Shown piece after piece: positions 9,805 to 18,698 of a stretch of DNA of 64,000 nt. A model generated the notes under the pieces. That model was not told the origin of the DNA. It saw only the letters and a program-made list of their open reading frames with translations, and searched no databases. Position 1 is the stretch's first letter. Each line of letters opens with the position of its first letter. Made by a program: the position numbers and the translations under genes. The DNA is from Stutzerimonas stutzeri. GTDB taxonomy: Bacteria; Pseudomonadota; Gammaproteobacteria; Pseudomonadales; Pseudomonadaceae. The stretch spans positions 775,097-839,096 of the forward strand of contig NZ_CP007441.1 of NCBI RefSeq assembly GCF_000590475.1, written 5' to 3'.

Positions 9805-10593
9805 TCAGTCGTCGGCCAGCTCGTAACGATCGCGGCCATTGCGCTTGGCTCTTAGCAGCGCTATGTCGGCGCGGTTGATGGTGCTGGAATAATTCTCGTC
9901 GGCGCGCAGTTGCGCCAGACCCAAGCTTACGGTGACCGATAGCGAGTCGTCATTGACGCGAACGCGCAGGTTGGCGACTGCTTGGCGCAGGCGTTCCATC
10001 ACCCCAACGGCCTGCTCGCTCGTGGTTTCCGGCATCATTACCAGGAACTCTTCGCCACCCCAGCGGCCGCACAGATCGTGCTCGCGGATTTCCGCTTCCA
10101 TCACCCGCACCACATCCATCAGCACGTGATCGCCCACTTCGTGGCCGTATTCATCGTTGATGACCTTAAAGCGGTCGATATCGATCATGACGATGCACAG
10201 CGGACGGCTATAGCGTTTGGCTCGTTCGGTTTCGTCGCGCAGCCGCTCGGTGAGTAGGCGGCGATTGGCGATTCCGGTCAACGCATCGTGTGTCGAGGCC
10301 TCCTTCAGCGCAATGTTCAGATCGCGCATCATCATCTGGTAGCGATCAGAGATGCGTGCGACCTTTTCCAGCTGCCGTAGCTGCTTGTCGAAGCGTGCGG
10401 AGAGGCTCATCTCGCGGTCCCGGACGATGTTCTGATAGCCGTCGGAGACGCGGGCGATCCGTTCGATGCGGTTGAGCAGGTTGTGGTGCGCCTCCCACAG
10501 CTGGCTCAGCGTTTCGCGCAACGGATGATCCTGATTCTGCGGATCGGCGAGCGATTCCACGATCTGGGTTTCCAGCGGACTTTGCCCACGCAT
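9805..10593 (-). CDS. siaD: Diguanylate cyclase SiaD
   Basis: Makes c-di-GMP from two GTP. The 262 residues have an N-terminal helical part with two similar heptad-like segments (IERIARVSDGYQNIVRD, about 43-59; LEKVARISDRYQMMMRD, about 75-91) and a C-terminal GGDEF domain. The active-site GGEEF is at 179-183, and an inhibitory RxxD site (R170-D173) is five residues upstream, so product inhibition is expected. The start MRGQSPLETQ lies 11 bp after siaC stops. In P. aeruginosa unphosphorylated SiaC binds and activates SiaD, promoting aggregation and biofilm; the same role is inferred here from the complete siaABCD operon. Confidence 0.93.
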   Translation of the reverse strand: MRGQSPLETQIVESLADPQNQDHPLRETLSQLWEAHHNLLNRIERIARVSDGYQNIVRDREMSLSARFDKQLRQLEKVARISDRYQMMMRDLNIALKEASTHDALTGIANRRLLTERLRDETERAKRYSRPLCIVMIDIDRFKVINDEYGHEVGDHVLMDVVRVMEAEIREHDLCGRWGGEEFLVMMPETTSEQAVGVMERLRQAVANLRVRVNDDSLSVTVSLGLAQLRADENYSSTINRADIALLRAKRNGRDRYELADD

Positions 10594-10604
10594 GTAAAAG
10601 CCTT

Positions 10605-10982
10605 CTATTCGTCGCTGAGGATCATGAACGGAAAGGTGCAGTCTTCCTTGAACTCTTCCGCCAGCTCTACCACACGTTCGTTGCGTCGATCGTAGTGCCA
10701 ATTGACCGCAACCGGCTTGCCTTCCTGGTGGGCGGCTTCCAGCAGATCGAAGATATCCATCACCGCCTTGATGCTGCTGGTGTTCAGATACAACAAGTGC
10801 AGTTCCAGCCGCAGCGGCCGTCCGGCTTCGGCCAGATAGCGCTCGATCCACTCGATGACTTGGTGGAAAAGCTCATAGGAGTTTTCCGGGTAGGAGTCGC
10901 CTTGCATGGCGAGCACGCCATTTTCCCAGTCGGACTGAATGGCAGGCGATGACTGGCTGCCAGCGATGGAGAAATCATTCAT
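10605..10982 (-). CDS. siaC: SiaC, phospho-switched activator of SiaD
   Basis: DUF1987-family protein, 125 residues. In P. aeruginosa SiaC is phosphorylated on Thr68 by SiaB and dephosphorylated by SiaA; only the unphosphorylated form stimulates the diguanylate cyclase SiaD. Two in-frame ATGs exist (10988 and 10982). The second was chosen because it places the threonine of LLYLNTSSIKAVMDIF at position 68, as in the characterised protein. DSYPENSYELF near the N-terminus is also typical. The gene sits between siaB and siaD with gaps of 20 and 11 bp. Confidence 0.92.
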   Translation of the reverse strand: MNDFSIAGSQSSPAIQSDWENGVLAMQGDSYPENSYELFHQVIEWIERYLAEAGRPLRLELHLLYLNTSSIKAVMDIFDLLEAAHQEGKPVAVNWHYDRRNERVVELAEEFKEDCTFPFMILSDE

Positions 10983-11002
10983 GTGCATTTTGCTCTTGTA
11001 GG

Positions 11003-11548
11003 TCAGATGACCGCGCTCAGGCTGATGAACGAGCGGCCGTTGGCAACGGTTTGCAGCGATGCTTTCAGTGGTTCGCTGGATTTGCGGGCGATGTCGATCA
11101 GGCCCAGTCCGGCGCCGCTGGCGGTGTTGTCTTCACGCGGTTTGCGCAACTGTTCCTTGTAGCGGACCTTGAGCTGGGCCTTGTCCAGGCTCGCCAGATC
11201 TTCAATGGTGGCGAGCAATGCTTCGCCATCGGCCGTCTCGATCAGGTTGCCTGCGGAAACGACATAGCGGCCGTCGCTATCGTTGCGCGCAACCACTACT
11301 GTGGCCCCTGCTTCCTGGTCCGCCCAATTACGCACTTTGGCGTAGTGACGAATGTTCTGGGTCATCTCGATATACACGGCGAATACGTCCATGGCCGAGG
11401 ACGCGTTGGCGTGATCGGCAGCCAGATAGTTGCGCAGCGCGTTGCCGATTTCCTCGATCAGGCTACGCGAGATCGGGCCGTTGAAGCACAGCATGATCTG
11501 CTGTCTGTTATAGCTTTCGCGCATGGCGAACAGGTCAAGGGTTTCCAT
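11003..11548 (-). CDS. siaB: SiaB, kinase of SiaC
   Basis: GHKL-like protein kinase (DUF6272/SiaB family), 181 residues. METLDLFAMRESYNRQQIM begins the protein. An N-box-like segment (FAVYIEMTQNIRHYAK, about 58-73) and a glycine-rich box (SGAGLGLIDIARKS, about 147-160) fit an ATP-binding fold. In the known system SiaB phosphorylates SiaC and so turns SiaD off. The start at 11548 lies 28 bp after siaA stops; the upstream extension of the frame falls inside siaA and has no family similarity. Confidence 0.9.
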   Translation of the reverse strand: METLDLFAMRESYNRQQIMLCFNGPISRSLIEEIGNALRNYLAADHANASSAMDVFAVYIEMTQNIRHYAKVRNWADQEAGATVVVARNDSDGRYVVSAGNLIETADGEALLATIEDLASLDKAQLKVRYKEQLRKPREDNTASGAGLGLIDIARKSSEPLKASLQTVANGRSFISLSAVI

Positions 11549-11576
11549 GGGGCAACTCGACTCCGGTGGATGGCGC

Positions 11577-13568
11577 TCAATCGAAACGGAAACACAGCAT
11601 CGTGATGTCGTCACGCTGCGGATAATCGCCCTGGTACTCCGCCAGGGTCGCTTTGAACGCGGCGCCTTGCTCGGCCAAGGGCAAGCGGGCGTGACGCAGG
11701 ATCATCTCGGCGAAGCGACTGTTACCGAAGCCATAGCCTAGCTCACCACCCGCCTGATCAAGGAAGCCATCGGTGGCGAGGTAGAAGGTGCGCCCAGGTG
11801 TCAGTTCGATTTCGGCATTCTGGTACTCACCGAGGCGTCGGTCACCGATCGCACGGCGGCCGGCCGGCAGTTCGTCGAGGGTTTTCCCATCGCTGTAGTA
11901 AAGCGCGATCTTGGCACCCGCATAGGTCACCTGGCGGCGGTCGAAATCGGCATAGGCAAGGCCCACGTCCATATTGGTTGCCAGGGCATGTTGTGTACTG
12001 TCGTCGCGCAGCATTCTGCGCACGATGCTGTCGGTCCGCGCGAGGATGGCGGCCGGATCGTGCAGGCCGGCGTCAGCGATGGCCTGCTCGATCGCGGCGT
12101 GGGCGAGCATGGTCATCAGCGCGCCGGGCACGCCGTGGCCGGCGCAGTCGACCACGCCGAGCAGGCATCCCTGGGCGGTGGCGCGATAGACATAGAAGTC
12201 GCCGCCGACAACATCGCGTGGATGCCAGAGCACCGCATGACGCTCATCGAGGTCGGCAATCAATTGGCGCTTGGGCAGAATGGCGTGCTGGATCAGGCTG
12301 GCGTAGTCGATGGAGTCGTCGATTTTCTTGTGCGCGGCGGCCATCTCGCGATTGGCCTGTTCCAACGCTCGGGTACGCTCCTGAACCCGGCTTTCGAGCT
12401 CGCTGGTATGGCTGCGAACCTTCTGCGCCATGCTGGCGAACGCGGCGCTCAGCTCGCCGATTTCGTCGTCGCGATGGCTTGGCAGGGGAGCGTCATACTG
12501 CCCGGCCGCGATCGCCTGGGCGCTTTTGCGCAGTTGCCGAAGGGGACGTAGCAAGCGCTTGTCGACCAGCCAGGCGCCGCTGACGATTAACAGCAGGAAC
12601 AGCGTCAGCACGGCGCCGATCGCAGGCAGTAGCGGTTTGATCTCGATGACCTGGGCGGTGCGCAGGTCGACCGCACTGGCGACGAACCAGTTCAGCTCGG
12701 GTACCCAGGTCATCGCCAGCAGGCGCGGCTCGCCGTCCAGCGTGACCTGCAGAGTGGCGGTATCACCGGGGTGTTCCCGGCTGAAAGCCATGGCCTCTCG
12801 CAGTGCGGTGGCCTGCTCGATATTGTCCAGCAACCCCAGCACGTTGGTCGCCAGCGAGCGGCCTTGCGAGGTGTCGGCATTGAGCGTCACCAGGTTTTGG
12901 TTGGGGTGGATCAGGATCGAGCCATAGCCGTCGAGCACCATGGCTTCAACGCCGGTCCTGTCGACCTCGATAAATTCGCTGATGAAGGCATTCAGGCTGA
13001 TGCCCGAACCGACCACCCCCAATGGCCTGTCGCCGTCCCGCACGACAATGTTGAACCATATCTTGAGGTCCCGGGTAACGGCTGAGCGGTCTACGTTGAG
13101 GTGGTAGGGTGCGTCCGAGCGCAGCGTGGTATAGAACCACTCGTCCTCGTCAGCATCGGGACGCATTTGATAGCGAGGGGCTTCGCTAGGGCTCAGCTTG
13201 TCGCTGTTGGAATAGTAGCTATTGCTGCTCGCCGACGCGGCGAAGTAGGCGTGGTCGCTCAGTGCCTGCTGATAACCGGCCGCTTCGGTGAAGAACAGGG
13301 CGCGCTTGTCGGCATCCTCTTCATCGAGCAACCAGGCACGGGTGATTTGCGATTCGGCCAGGCGTTGCGCCAAGGCCAGTTCACGAGTGACCGGGGCGAA
13401 TAGCCGTTCGCGGTTGAGCTGTACCGCGTTGCGCGCATAGGCTTCGCCGAAACGGTTCTGCACGCCTTTGAGCGCTTCACGGCCGACCAGCGCGGCCACG
13501 CCGATCGCGAGCAGGAAGGTCAGCAATAGCGCCAGCAGCGATTTGCCGCGTAATCCCAGTGCCGCCAT
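11577..13568 (-). CDS. siaA: SiaA, membrane PP2C-type phosphatase
   Basis: First gene of siaABCD; 663 residues, the length known in P. aeruginosa. An N-terminal membrane helix (SLLALLLTFLLAIGVAALVG, about 10-29) precedes a periplasmic sensory region of about 300 residues. A second membrane helix (LLPAIGAVLTLFLLLIVSGAWLV) follows, then a HAMP domain (RLLRPLRQLRKSAQAIAAG), a coiled coil, and a C-terminal SpoIIE/PP2C phosphatase with VVGGDFYVY and VVDCAGHGVPGALMTM. It removes phosphate from SiaC in response to a periplasmic signal. The ATG at 13568 was preferred to the open upstream extension because the signal-anchor helix then sits at the N-terminus. Confidence 0.93.
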   Translation of the reverse strand: MAALGLRGKSLLALLLTFLLAIGVAALVGREALKGVQNRFGEAYARNAVQLNRERLFAPVTRELALAQRLAESQITRAWLLDEEDADKRALFFTEAAGYQQALSDHAYFAASASSNSYYSNSDKLSPSEAPRYQMRPDADEDEWFYTTLRSDAPYHLNVDRSAVTRDLKIWFNIVVRDGDRPLGVVGSGISLNAFISEFIEVDRTGVEAMVLDGYGSILIHPNQNLVTLNADTSQGRSLATNVLGLLDNIEQATALREAMAFSREHPGDTATLQVTLDGEPRLLAMTWVPELNWFVASAVDLRTAQVIEIKPLLPAIGAVLTLFLLLIVSGAWLVDKRLLRPLRQLRKSAQAIAAGQYDAPLPSHRDDEIGELSAAFASMAQKVRSHTSELESRVQERTRALEQANREMAAAHKKIDDSIDYASLIQHAILPKRQLIADLDERHAVLWHPRDVVGGDFYVYRATAQGCLLGVVDCAGHGVPGALMTMLAHAAIEQAIADAGLHDPAAILARTDSIVRRMLRDDSTQHALATNMDVGLAYADFDRRQVTYAGAKIALYYSDGKTLDELPAGRRAIGDRRLGEYQNAEIELTPGRTFYLATDGFLDQAGGELGYGFGNSRFAEMILRHARLPLAEQGAAFKATLAEYQGDYPQRDDITMLCFRFD

Positions 13569-13690
13569 GTTGACCCCGTCTTCCTTCGCGATTGCTGGTG
13601 AACCCGGCGTCGCACGCACCATCCCGGGTGGCATAAGGCGGCGATTATCAGGCATAGGGCTGGTCGCCACCAGTGGCGGTTCGCCACGCA

Positions 13691-13722
13691 AAAACGGAGT
13701 CTTTCGACTCCGTTCTTTTTTT
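13691..13722 (-). terminator. Bidirectional intrinsic terminator after ettA
   Basis: ACGGAGTC (13694-13701) pairs with GACTCCGT (13706-13713) around TTTC. An A-run on the left and a T-run on the right flank the stem, so it can work in both directions. It ends ettA transcription on the minus strand, three bases past the arm from the stop codon region, ahead of the siaA promoter. Confidence 0.85.
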
Positions 13723-13724
13723 CG

Positions 13725-15392
13725 CTACTGCGCCAGCTTCTTGTACTTGACCCGATGCGGCTGGGCCGCCGCGTCGCCCAGGCGCTTCTTGCGGTCGGCT
13801 TCGTACTCGGTGTAGTTGCCTTCGAAGAATACGATGTCGCCGTTGTCCTCGTAGGAGAGGATGTGGGTGGCGACCCGGTCGAGGAACCAGCGATCGTGGG
13901 AGATCACGATGGCTGCGCCGGGGAAGTCCAGCAGCGCCTCTTCCAATGAACGCAGGGTTTCCACGTCGAGGTCGTTGGACGGTTCGTCGAGTAGCAGCAC
14001 GTTGGCGCCTTCCTTCAGCGTCAACGCCAGATGCAGGCGGCCACGCTCACCACCAGAAAGATCCTTGACGAATTTCTGCTGGTCGCCGCCTTTGAAGTTG
14101 AAACGGCCCACATAGGTACGCGAAGGGACTTCGTAGTTGCCGATGCGGATCATGTCGGAACCATTGGACACCGCTTCCCATACGGTCTTGCTGCCGTCCA
14201 GGTCCTCGCGGCTCTGGTCGACGCAGGCGACCTGCACGGTATCGCCGAGCTCAATGCTGCCCGAGTCCGGCTGTTCCTTGCTCATGATCATGCGGAACAG
14301 GGTCGACTTGCCCGCGCCGTTGCCGCCGATCACGCCGACGATGGCGCCCTTGGGCATGCTGAACGAGAGGTTGTCGATGAGGACGCGGTCGCCGTAGCCC
14401 TTGGTCACGTTGTTGAAATCGATGACCTTGTCGCCCAGGCGCGGACCGGCCGGGATATAAATTTCGTTGGTTTCGCTGCGTTTCTGGAATTCCTGCGATT
14501 GCAGTTCCTCGAAGCGCTGCAGGCGTGCCTTGGACTTGGACTGGCGGGCCTTGGCGCCCTTGCGCACCCACTCCAGCTCTTCCTTCATGGCTTTTTCATG
14601 GGCCGACTGCTGCTTGGATTCCTGCGCCAGGCGGTTGGATTTGGCTTCCAGCCAGCCGGAATAGTTGCCCTCGTAAGGGATGCCTGCGCCACGGTCGAGT
14701 TCGAGAATCCAGCCAGCGACGTTATCCAGGAAGTAGCGGTCGTGCGTGATCGCCACCACGGTGCCGGGGAAGTCATGGAGGAAGTGTTCCAGCCAGGCCA
14801 CCGAATCGGCGTCCAGGTGGTTGGTCGGTTCGTCCAGCAGCAGCATGTCAGGTGCCGACAGCAGCAGGCGGCAGAGTGCGACGCGGCGCTTTTCGCCACC
14901 GGACAGGTGTTCGACGGTTGCATCCCAAGGCGGCAGGCGCAGGGCGTCAGCCGCGACTTCCAGCTGGCGCTCGAGGTTGTGGCCGTCGCTGGCCTGCAGG
15001 ATGGCTTCGAGCTTGGCCTGTTCAGCGGCCAGCTTGTCGAAATCCGCATCCGGCTCGGCATAGGCGGCGTAGACCTCATCGAGACGGGCCTGGGCGTCCT
15101 TGATACTGCTGACCGCCTCTTCGACGACCTCGCGCACGGTCTTGTTCGGATCGAGCTGCGGCTCCTGCGGCAGATAGCCGACGTTCAGTTCGGGCATCGC
15201 GCGGGCTTCGCCATCGAACTCCTGGTCGACGCCAGCCATGATTCTCAACAGCGTGGACTTACCCGCGCCGTTGAGGCCGAGCACGCCGATCTTGGCGCCG
15301 GGGAAGAAGGACAGGGAAATATTCTTGAGAATTTCACGCTTCGGCGGGACGACTTTACTCAGCCGATGCATGGTGTAGACGTATTGAGCCAT
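13725..15392 (-). CDS. ettA: Energy-dependent translational throttle protein EttA
   Basis: ABC-F ATPase that binds the ribosomal E site and gates entry into elongation according to the ATP/ADP ratio. The 555 residues equal the E. coli length. Two ABC domains are present: Walker A GLNGAGKSTLLRIM and signature LSGGEKRRVAL in the first, GGNGAGKSTLFRMI and LSGGERGRLHLAL in the second, each followed by LLLDEPTNHLD or LLLDEPSNDLD. No membrane domain is present. The start MAQYVYTMHRLSKVVPP is the family N-terminus. A hairpin with a T-run precedes the start codon by about 35 bp. Confidence 0.95.
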   Translation of the reverse strand: MAQYVYTMHRLSKVVPPKREILKNISLSFFPGAKIGVLGLNGAGKSTLLRIMAGVDQEFDGEARAMPELNVGYLPQEPQLDPNKTVREVVEEAVSSIKDAQARLDEVYAAYAEPDADFDKLAAEQAKLEAILQASDGHNLERQLEVAADALRLPPWDATVEHLSGGEKRRVALCRLLLSAPDMLLLDEPTNHLDADSVAWLEHFLHDFPGTVVAITHDRYFLDNVAGWILELDRGAGIPYEGNYSGWLEAKSNRLAQESKQQSAHEKAMKEELEWVRKGAKARQSKSKARLQRFEELQSQEFQKRSETNEIYIPAGPRLGDKVIDFNNVTKGYGDRVLIDNLSFSMPKGAIVGVIGGNGAGKSTLFRMIMSKEQPDSGSIELGDTVQVACVDQSREDLDGSKTVWEAVSNGSDMIRIGNYEVPSRTYVGRFNFKGGDQQKFVKDLSGGERGRLHLALTLKEGANVLLLDEPSNDLDVETLRSLEEALLDFPGAAIVISHDRWFLDRVATHILSYEDNGDIVFFEGNYTEYEADRKKRLGDAAAQPHRVKYKKLAQ

Positions 15393-15426
15393 GGAGACGA
15401 ATGCCCGTGACAGGAAAAGAAGGATG

Positions 15427-15448
15427 AAAACCCGTCGTGGCGGACGGG
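15427..15448 (-). terminator. Terminator-like hairpin in ettA leader
   Basis: On the minus strand CCCGTC (from 15448) and GACGGG (to 15431) pair around a six-base loop and are followed by TTTT (15430-15427), about 35 bases before the ettA ATG. It could be an attenuator in the ettA leader or the end of an upstream leftward transcript; no such upstream gene is seen. Confidence 0.4.
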
Positions 15449-15603
15449 CAAAACAGTTCGGCAAAGCTACCGGAATGCTCCAGACAGGGCAAACCAGCAG
15501 CAAATCCTTTTGAGTGATGGCGTTTTGCCTTATAGCAAGGCATTCTTCGCATTCCGCACCCGTTGTATGGCTATTGCTGCTTCCTCAGATAGGTTCGATA
15601 CGT

Positions 15604-18570
15604 GTGACCGACACCGATCGCTCTCAGTCGCTGGCGTCCCGCCCCGAGTGGTTTGCTGCATTTGGCCTGCGCTTGGCCCGGGCATGCGGCCGTTTTCTGG
15701 TGCCTCGGCGTTTTGCGCCTCGCTGGCAGGCGCTGCGCTATTCGATCATCGCACTGGACGCCATCGAAGAGCGCATCCTGATCAGTGATTTCTCCGGTCG
15801 GTTGCAGTATCTCAATAGTCAGGCTGCGACGATGTTCGGCCTGAGCAATCGAGAGATGTCGCGTTATTCGCTGCAGAAGCTGCTGCCCATGCTCGACTCG
15901 CAGGCCTTCGATGCCAGCAACGTCCATGCCGATATCTGCCTGAAGCCCGTACGCCTGCTGCAGAACGGGGAGCCCCAGCTCTTTTCCGTTACCCGCCGGG
16001 CACTGCGCCTGGAAGCCGACGCTCAACCCTCCGGTTTCGTTTGGGTCATGCGCGACATCACCCGCGAGCAGCAGGCTCAGACGGCGCTGGAAGAGCGCGA
16101 GCGCTTCTGGTCGGAAGTGCTGCGGGCCGTGCCTGACACGCTCTACGTGCAAGACATCCGAAGCGGCAAATTGCTGTTCAGCAACAGCAACCTGGCTTCG
16201 CGGCTGGGCTACAGCGAAGAGGAACGTGGCGAGGATGGCAATGCGTTCTGGCGTCGCATCAGTCATCCAGACGATCAGGAGTACGTCTGGCGACTGTTGG
16301 CTCTGCGCAACTCGATCACCGAGGAGGCCGGCCAGGAGGCGCTGCTGCGTTGGCGACATCGCGATGGCAGCTGGCGCTGGTTCAGCATTCGCGAGCAAGT
16401 GCTTTCGCGTGACGACCAGGGTCGGATCTGGCGCCTGATCGGTGTGGCCCGCGATGTGACCGCAAATATCGAGCACAGTCATTCGCTGCGCGACAGTGAG
16501 CGCCGTTATCGCATGCTTGCCGACAGCCTGCAGGATCTGATCTTCACCACCGACAGCTCGGTTCGCATCGACTACATCAGCCCGTCGGTGGAAACCATGC
16601 TTGGCTACAGCCCGGGGTGGGTGGCCCGCCATGGACTCGATCGGCTGGTAACCAAGCCGCGCCAGGTTGCGCGGTTCTTCGACCTGATGCGCCGGGTGCG
16701 CAATGCCTCGGCCAATCCGGTCGCGCTCGCCGAACTCGGCCAGAGTCTGCAGGGCCAGACGCTGCATTTCGACTGTCTCGCCGCGGATGGTCGGGCGGTG
16801 ACGATCGAGCTGCGCATCATGTTGATCAGGAATGAGAACAATCGCTTCGACGGTGCCCTGTGCATCGGTCGTGACATCAGCCAGCAGCGCCAGGCGGAAA
16901 AGGAGCTGCGCCGTGCGGCGACGGTCTTCGACCACTCCACCGCTGCCATCGTAGTCACCGATCCGGCGGGCCGGATCGTACAGGTCAACGCGGCGTTCCA
17001 GCGCATCACCGGTTATGGCAGCGATGAAATGCTGGGCAAGCTGCCAATGGCGCTCAGCGCCGATCGCCAGCAAGCCAATCAGATGGCCTTCGTACGCGAC
17101 CAGATTCTCCAGGCCGGCACCTGGGAGGGCGAGTTCTGGCTCAAACGCAAGGATGGCGAAACCTATCCGTGCTGGGTCGGCATCACCGCGGCGCGCGACG
17201 CCGAGAACGATCTGGTCAGCTACGTCTGTTTCTTCAGCGATATGAGCGAACGTAAAGCCAGCGAGAAGCGCATTCATCGTCTGGCTTACTACGACAGCCT
17301 GACCCAGTTGCCCAACCGGACGCTGTTCCAGGATCGTTTGCACAGCAGCCTGCAATTGGCCGCGCGCCGCGGCGGTTGGGTGGTGCTGATGTTTCTCGAT
17401 CTGGATCGCTTCAAACCGATTAACGACTCGCTCGGTCATGCGGCGGGTGATCGAATGCTCAAGGAAGTGGCCATGCGTCTGGCCTCCTGTGTCGATGAAG
17501 ACGATACGGTGGCGCGCATGGGAGGCGACGAGTTCACTTTCCTGCTGCATCACGGCGCCGATCGCGACGAGGCGTTGAACCGCGCAATCCATGTTGGTGA
17601 ACGCATCCTCGCCAGCCTGACCGAACCGTTCGTGCTGTCGGGTCGCGAATTTTTCGTCACGGCCAGCATCGGCATTGCGCTCAGTCCGCAGGATGGCGAC
17701 GACATCAGCCAGTTGATGAAGAACGCCGATACCGCGATGTACCACGCCAAGGAGCGCGGCAAGAACAACTTCCAGTTCTATCAGGCCGAGATGAATGCCA
17801 GCGCGCTGGAGCGCCTCGAGCTGGAAAGCGACCTGCGCCATGCCCTCGAACAGCAGCAGTTCGTGCTGCATTATCAACCGCAGTTTCTCGCCGATGGCCG
17901 TACCCTGACCGGCGTGGAAGCGCTGTTGCGCTGGCGGCATCCGGCCCGTGGTCTAGTGCCGCCTGGTGAGTTCATTCCGGCGCTGGAAGAGCTCGGCCTG
18001 GTGGTCGAAGCGGGCAACTGGGTGCTCGGCGAAGCTTGCCGACAAATCGCCGCCTGGCAGGCGCAGGGGCTGACCGTGCCGAAGGTGGCGGTGAATCTTT
18101 CGGCTCGGCAGTTCGCGGACGGCCGCCTTGGTCAGCGCATCGCCGCGATCCTGGCGTCCAGCGGTATTCCGCCGAGTTGCTTGGAGCTGGAGCTGACCGA
18201 GAGCATCCTGATGCAGGATGTCGCTGAGGCGATGCGCACCCTCGGCTCGCTCAAGGAGCTCGGACCCTCGATCGCCATCGATGATTTCGGCACCGGCTAT
18301 TCGTCACTCAACTACCTAAAGGCATTCCCCATCGACGTGTTGAAGATTGACCACAGCTTCGTCGACGGCTTGCCGATGGGCGAACAGGACGGGCAGATAG
18401 CCCGGGCAATCATTGCCATGGCGCACAGCCTCAGCCTGTCGGTCATCGCTGAAGGCGTGGAAAACCAGGCGCAGCTGGATTTCCTCCGAGAACATGGCTG
18501 CGATGAGGTGCAAGGCTTCTACCTCGGCCAGCCAATGCCCGCCAGCGAGCTGCAGGCGCTGCTTGGCTAG
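15604..18570 (+). CDS. PAS-GGDEF-EAL c-di-GMP signalling protein
   Basis: Predicted cyclic-di-GMP turnover protein of about 988 residues. An N-terminal part without obvious membrane helices is followed by about four PAS/PAC modules, a GGDEF domain (RMGGDEFTFLL) with intact GGDEF, and an EAL domain (GVEALLRWRHP; DDFGTGYSSLNYLKAFP; EGVENQAQLDFL) with the usual catalytic motifs. No RxxD inhibitory site precedes GGDEF. The frame is open back to a GTG at 15514 and an ATG at 15517; the GTG at 15604 (VTDTDRSQSLASRP) is preferred on N-terminal appearance, with a weak RBS, so the start is uncertain. It is followed by glyA, the position of morA in P. aeruginosa, but MorA is longer and membrane-bound, so the name is not applied. 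Confidence 0.85.
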   Translation: MTDTDRSQSLASRPEWFAAFGLRLARACGRFLVPRRFAPRWQALRYSIIALDAIEERILISDFSGRLQYLNSQAATMFGLSNREMSRYSLQKLLPMLDSQAFDASNVHADICLKPVRLLQNGEPQLFSVTRRALRLEADAQPSGFVWVMRDITREQQAQTALEERERFWSEVLRAVPDTLYVQDIRSGKLLFSNSNLASRLGYSEEERGEDGNAFWRRISHPDDQEYVWRLLALRNSITEEAGQEALLRWRHRDGSWRWFSIREQVLSRDDQGRIWRLIGVARDVTANIEHSHSLRDSERRYRMLADSLQDLIFTTDSSVRIDYISPSVETMLGYSPGWVARHGLDRLVTKPRQVARFFDLMRRVRNASANPVALAELGQSLQGQTLHFDCLAADGRAVTIELRIMLIRNENNRFDGALCIGRDISQQRQAEKELRRAATVFDHSTAAIVVTDPAGRIVQVNAAFQRITGYGSDEMLGKLPMALSADRQQANQMAFVRDQILQAGTWEGEFWLKRKDGETYPCWVGITAARDAENDLVSYVCFFSDMSERKASEKRIHRLAYYDSLTQLPNRTLFQDRLHSSLQLAARRGGWVVLMFLDLDRFKPINDSLGHAAGDRMLKEVAMRLASCVDEDDTVARMGGDEFTFLLHHGADRDEALNRAIHVGERILASLTEPFVLSGREFFVTASIGIALSPQDGDDISQLMKNADTAMYHAKERGKNNFQFYQAEMNASALERLELESDLRHALEQQQFVLHYQPQFLADGRTLTGVEALLRWRHPARGLVPPGEFIPALEELGLVVEAGNWVLGEACRQIAAWQAQGLTVPKVAVNLSARQFADGRLGQRIAAILASSGIPPSCLELELTESILMQDVAEAMRTLGSLKELGPSIAIDDFGTGYSSLNYLKAFPIDVLKIDHSFVDGLPMGEQDGQIARAIIAMAHSLSLSVIAEGVENQAQLDFLREHGCDEVQGFYLGQPMPASELQALLG

Positions 18571-18698
18571 GCTCGCCGTGTTTCGCAGAGGCGTTGGGTT
18601 CATGTTGCACATGATCAAGCCTCATACCCGCGCTCCGGCGGATGGGGTAGAATCCGCGCCTCTCTTTTATACCGCCAGCTGATTCTCAGAGGACTGCC

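Noticed and set aside
14031..15410. Open frame of 459 codons opposite ettA
   Set aside because: Antisense of two intact ABC domains; no independent motif.
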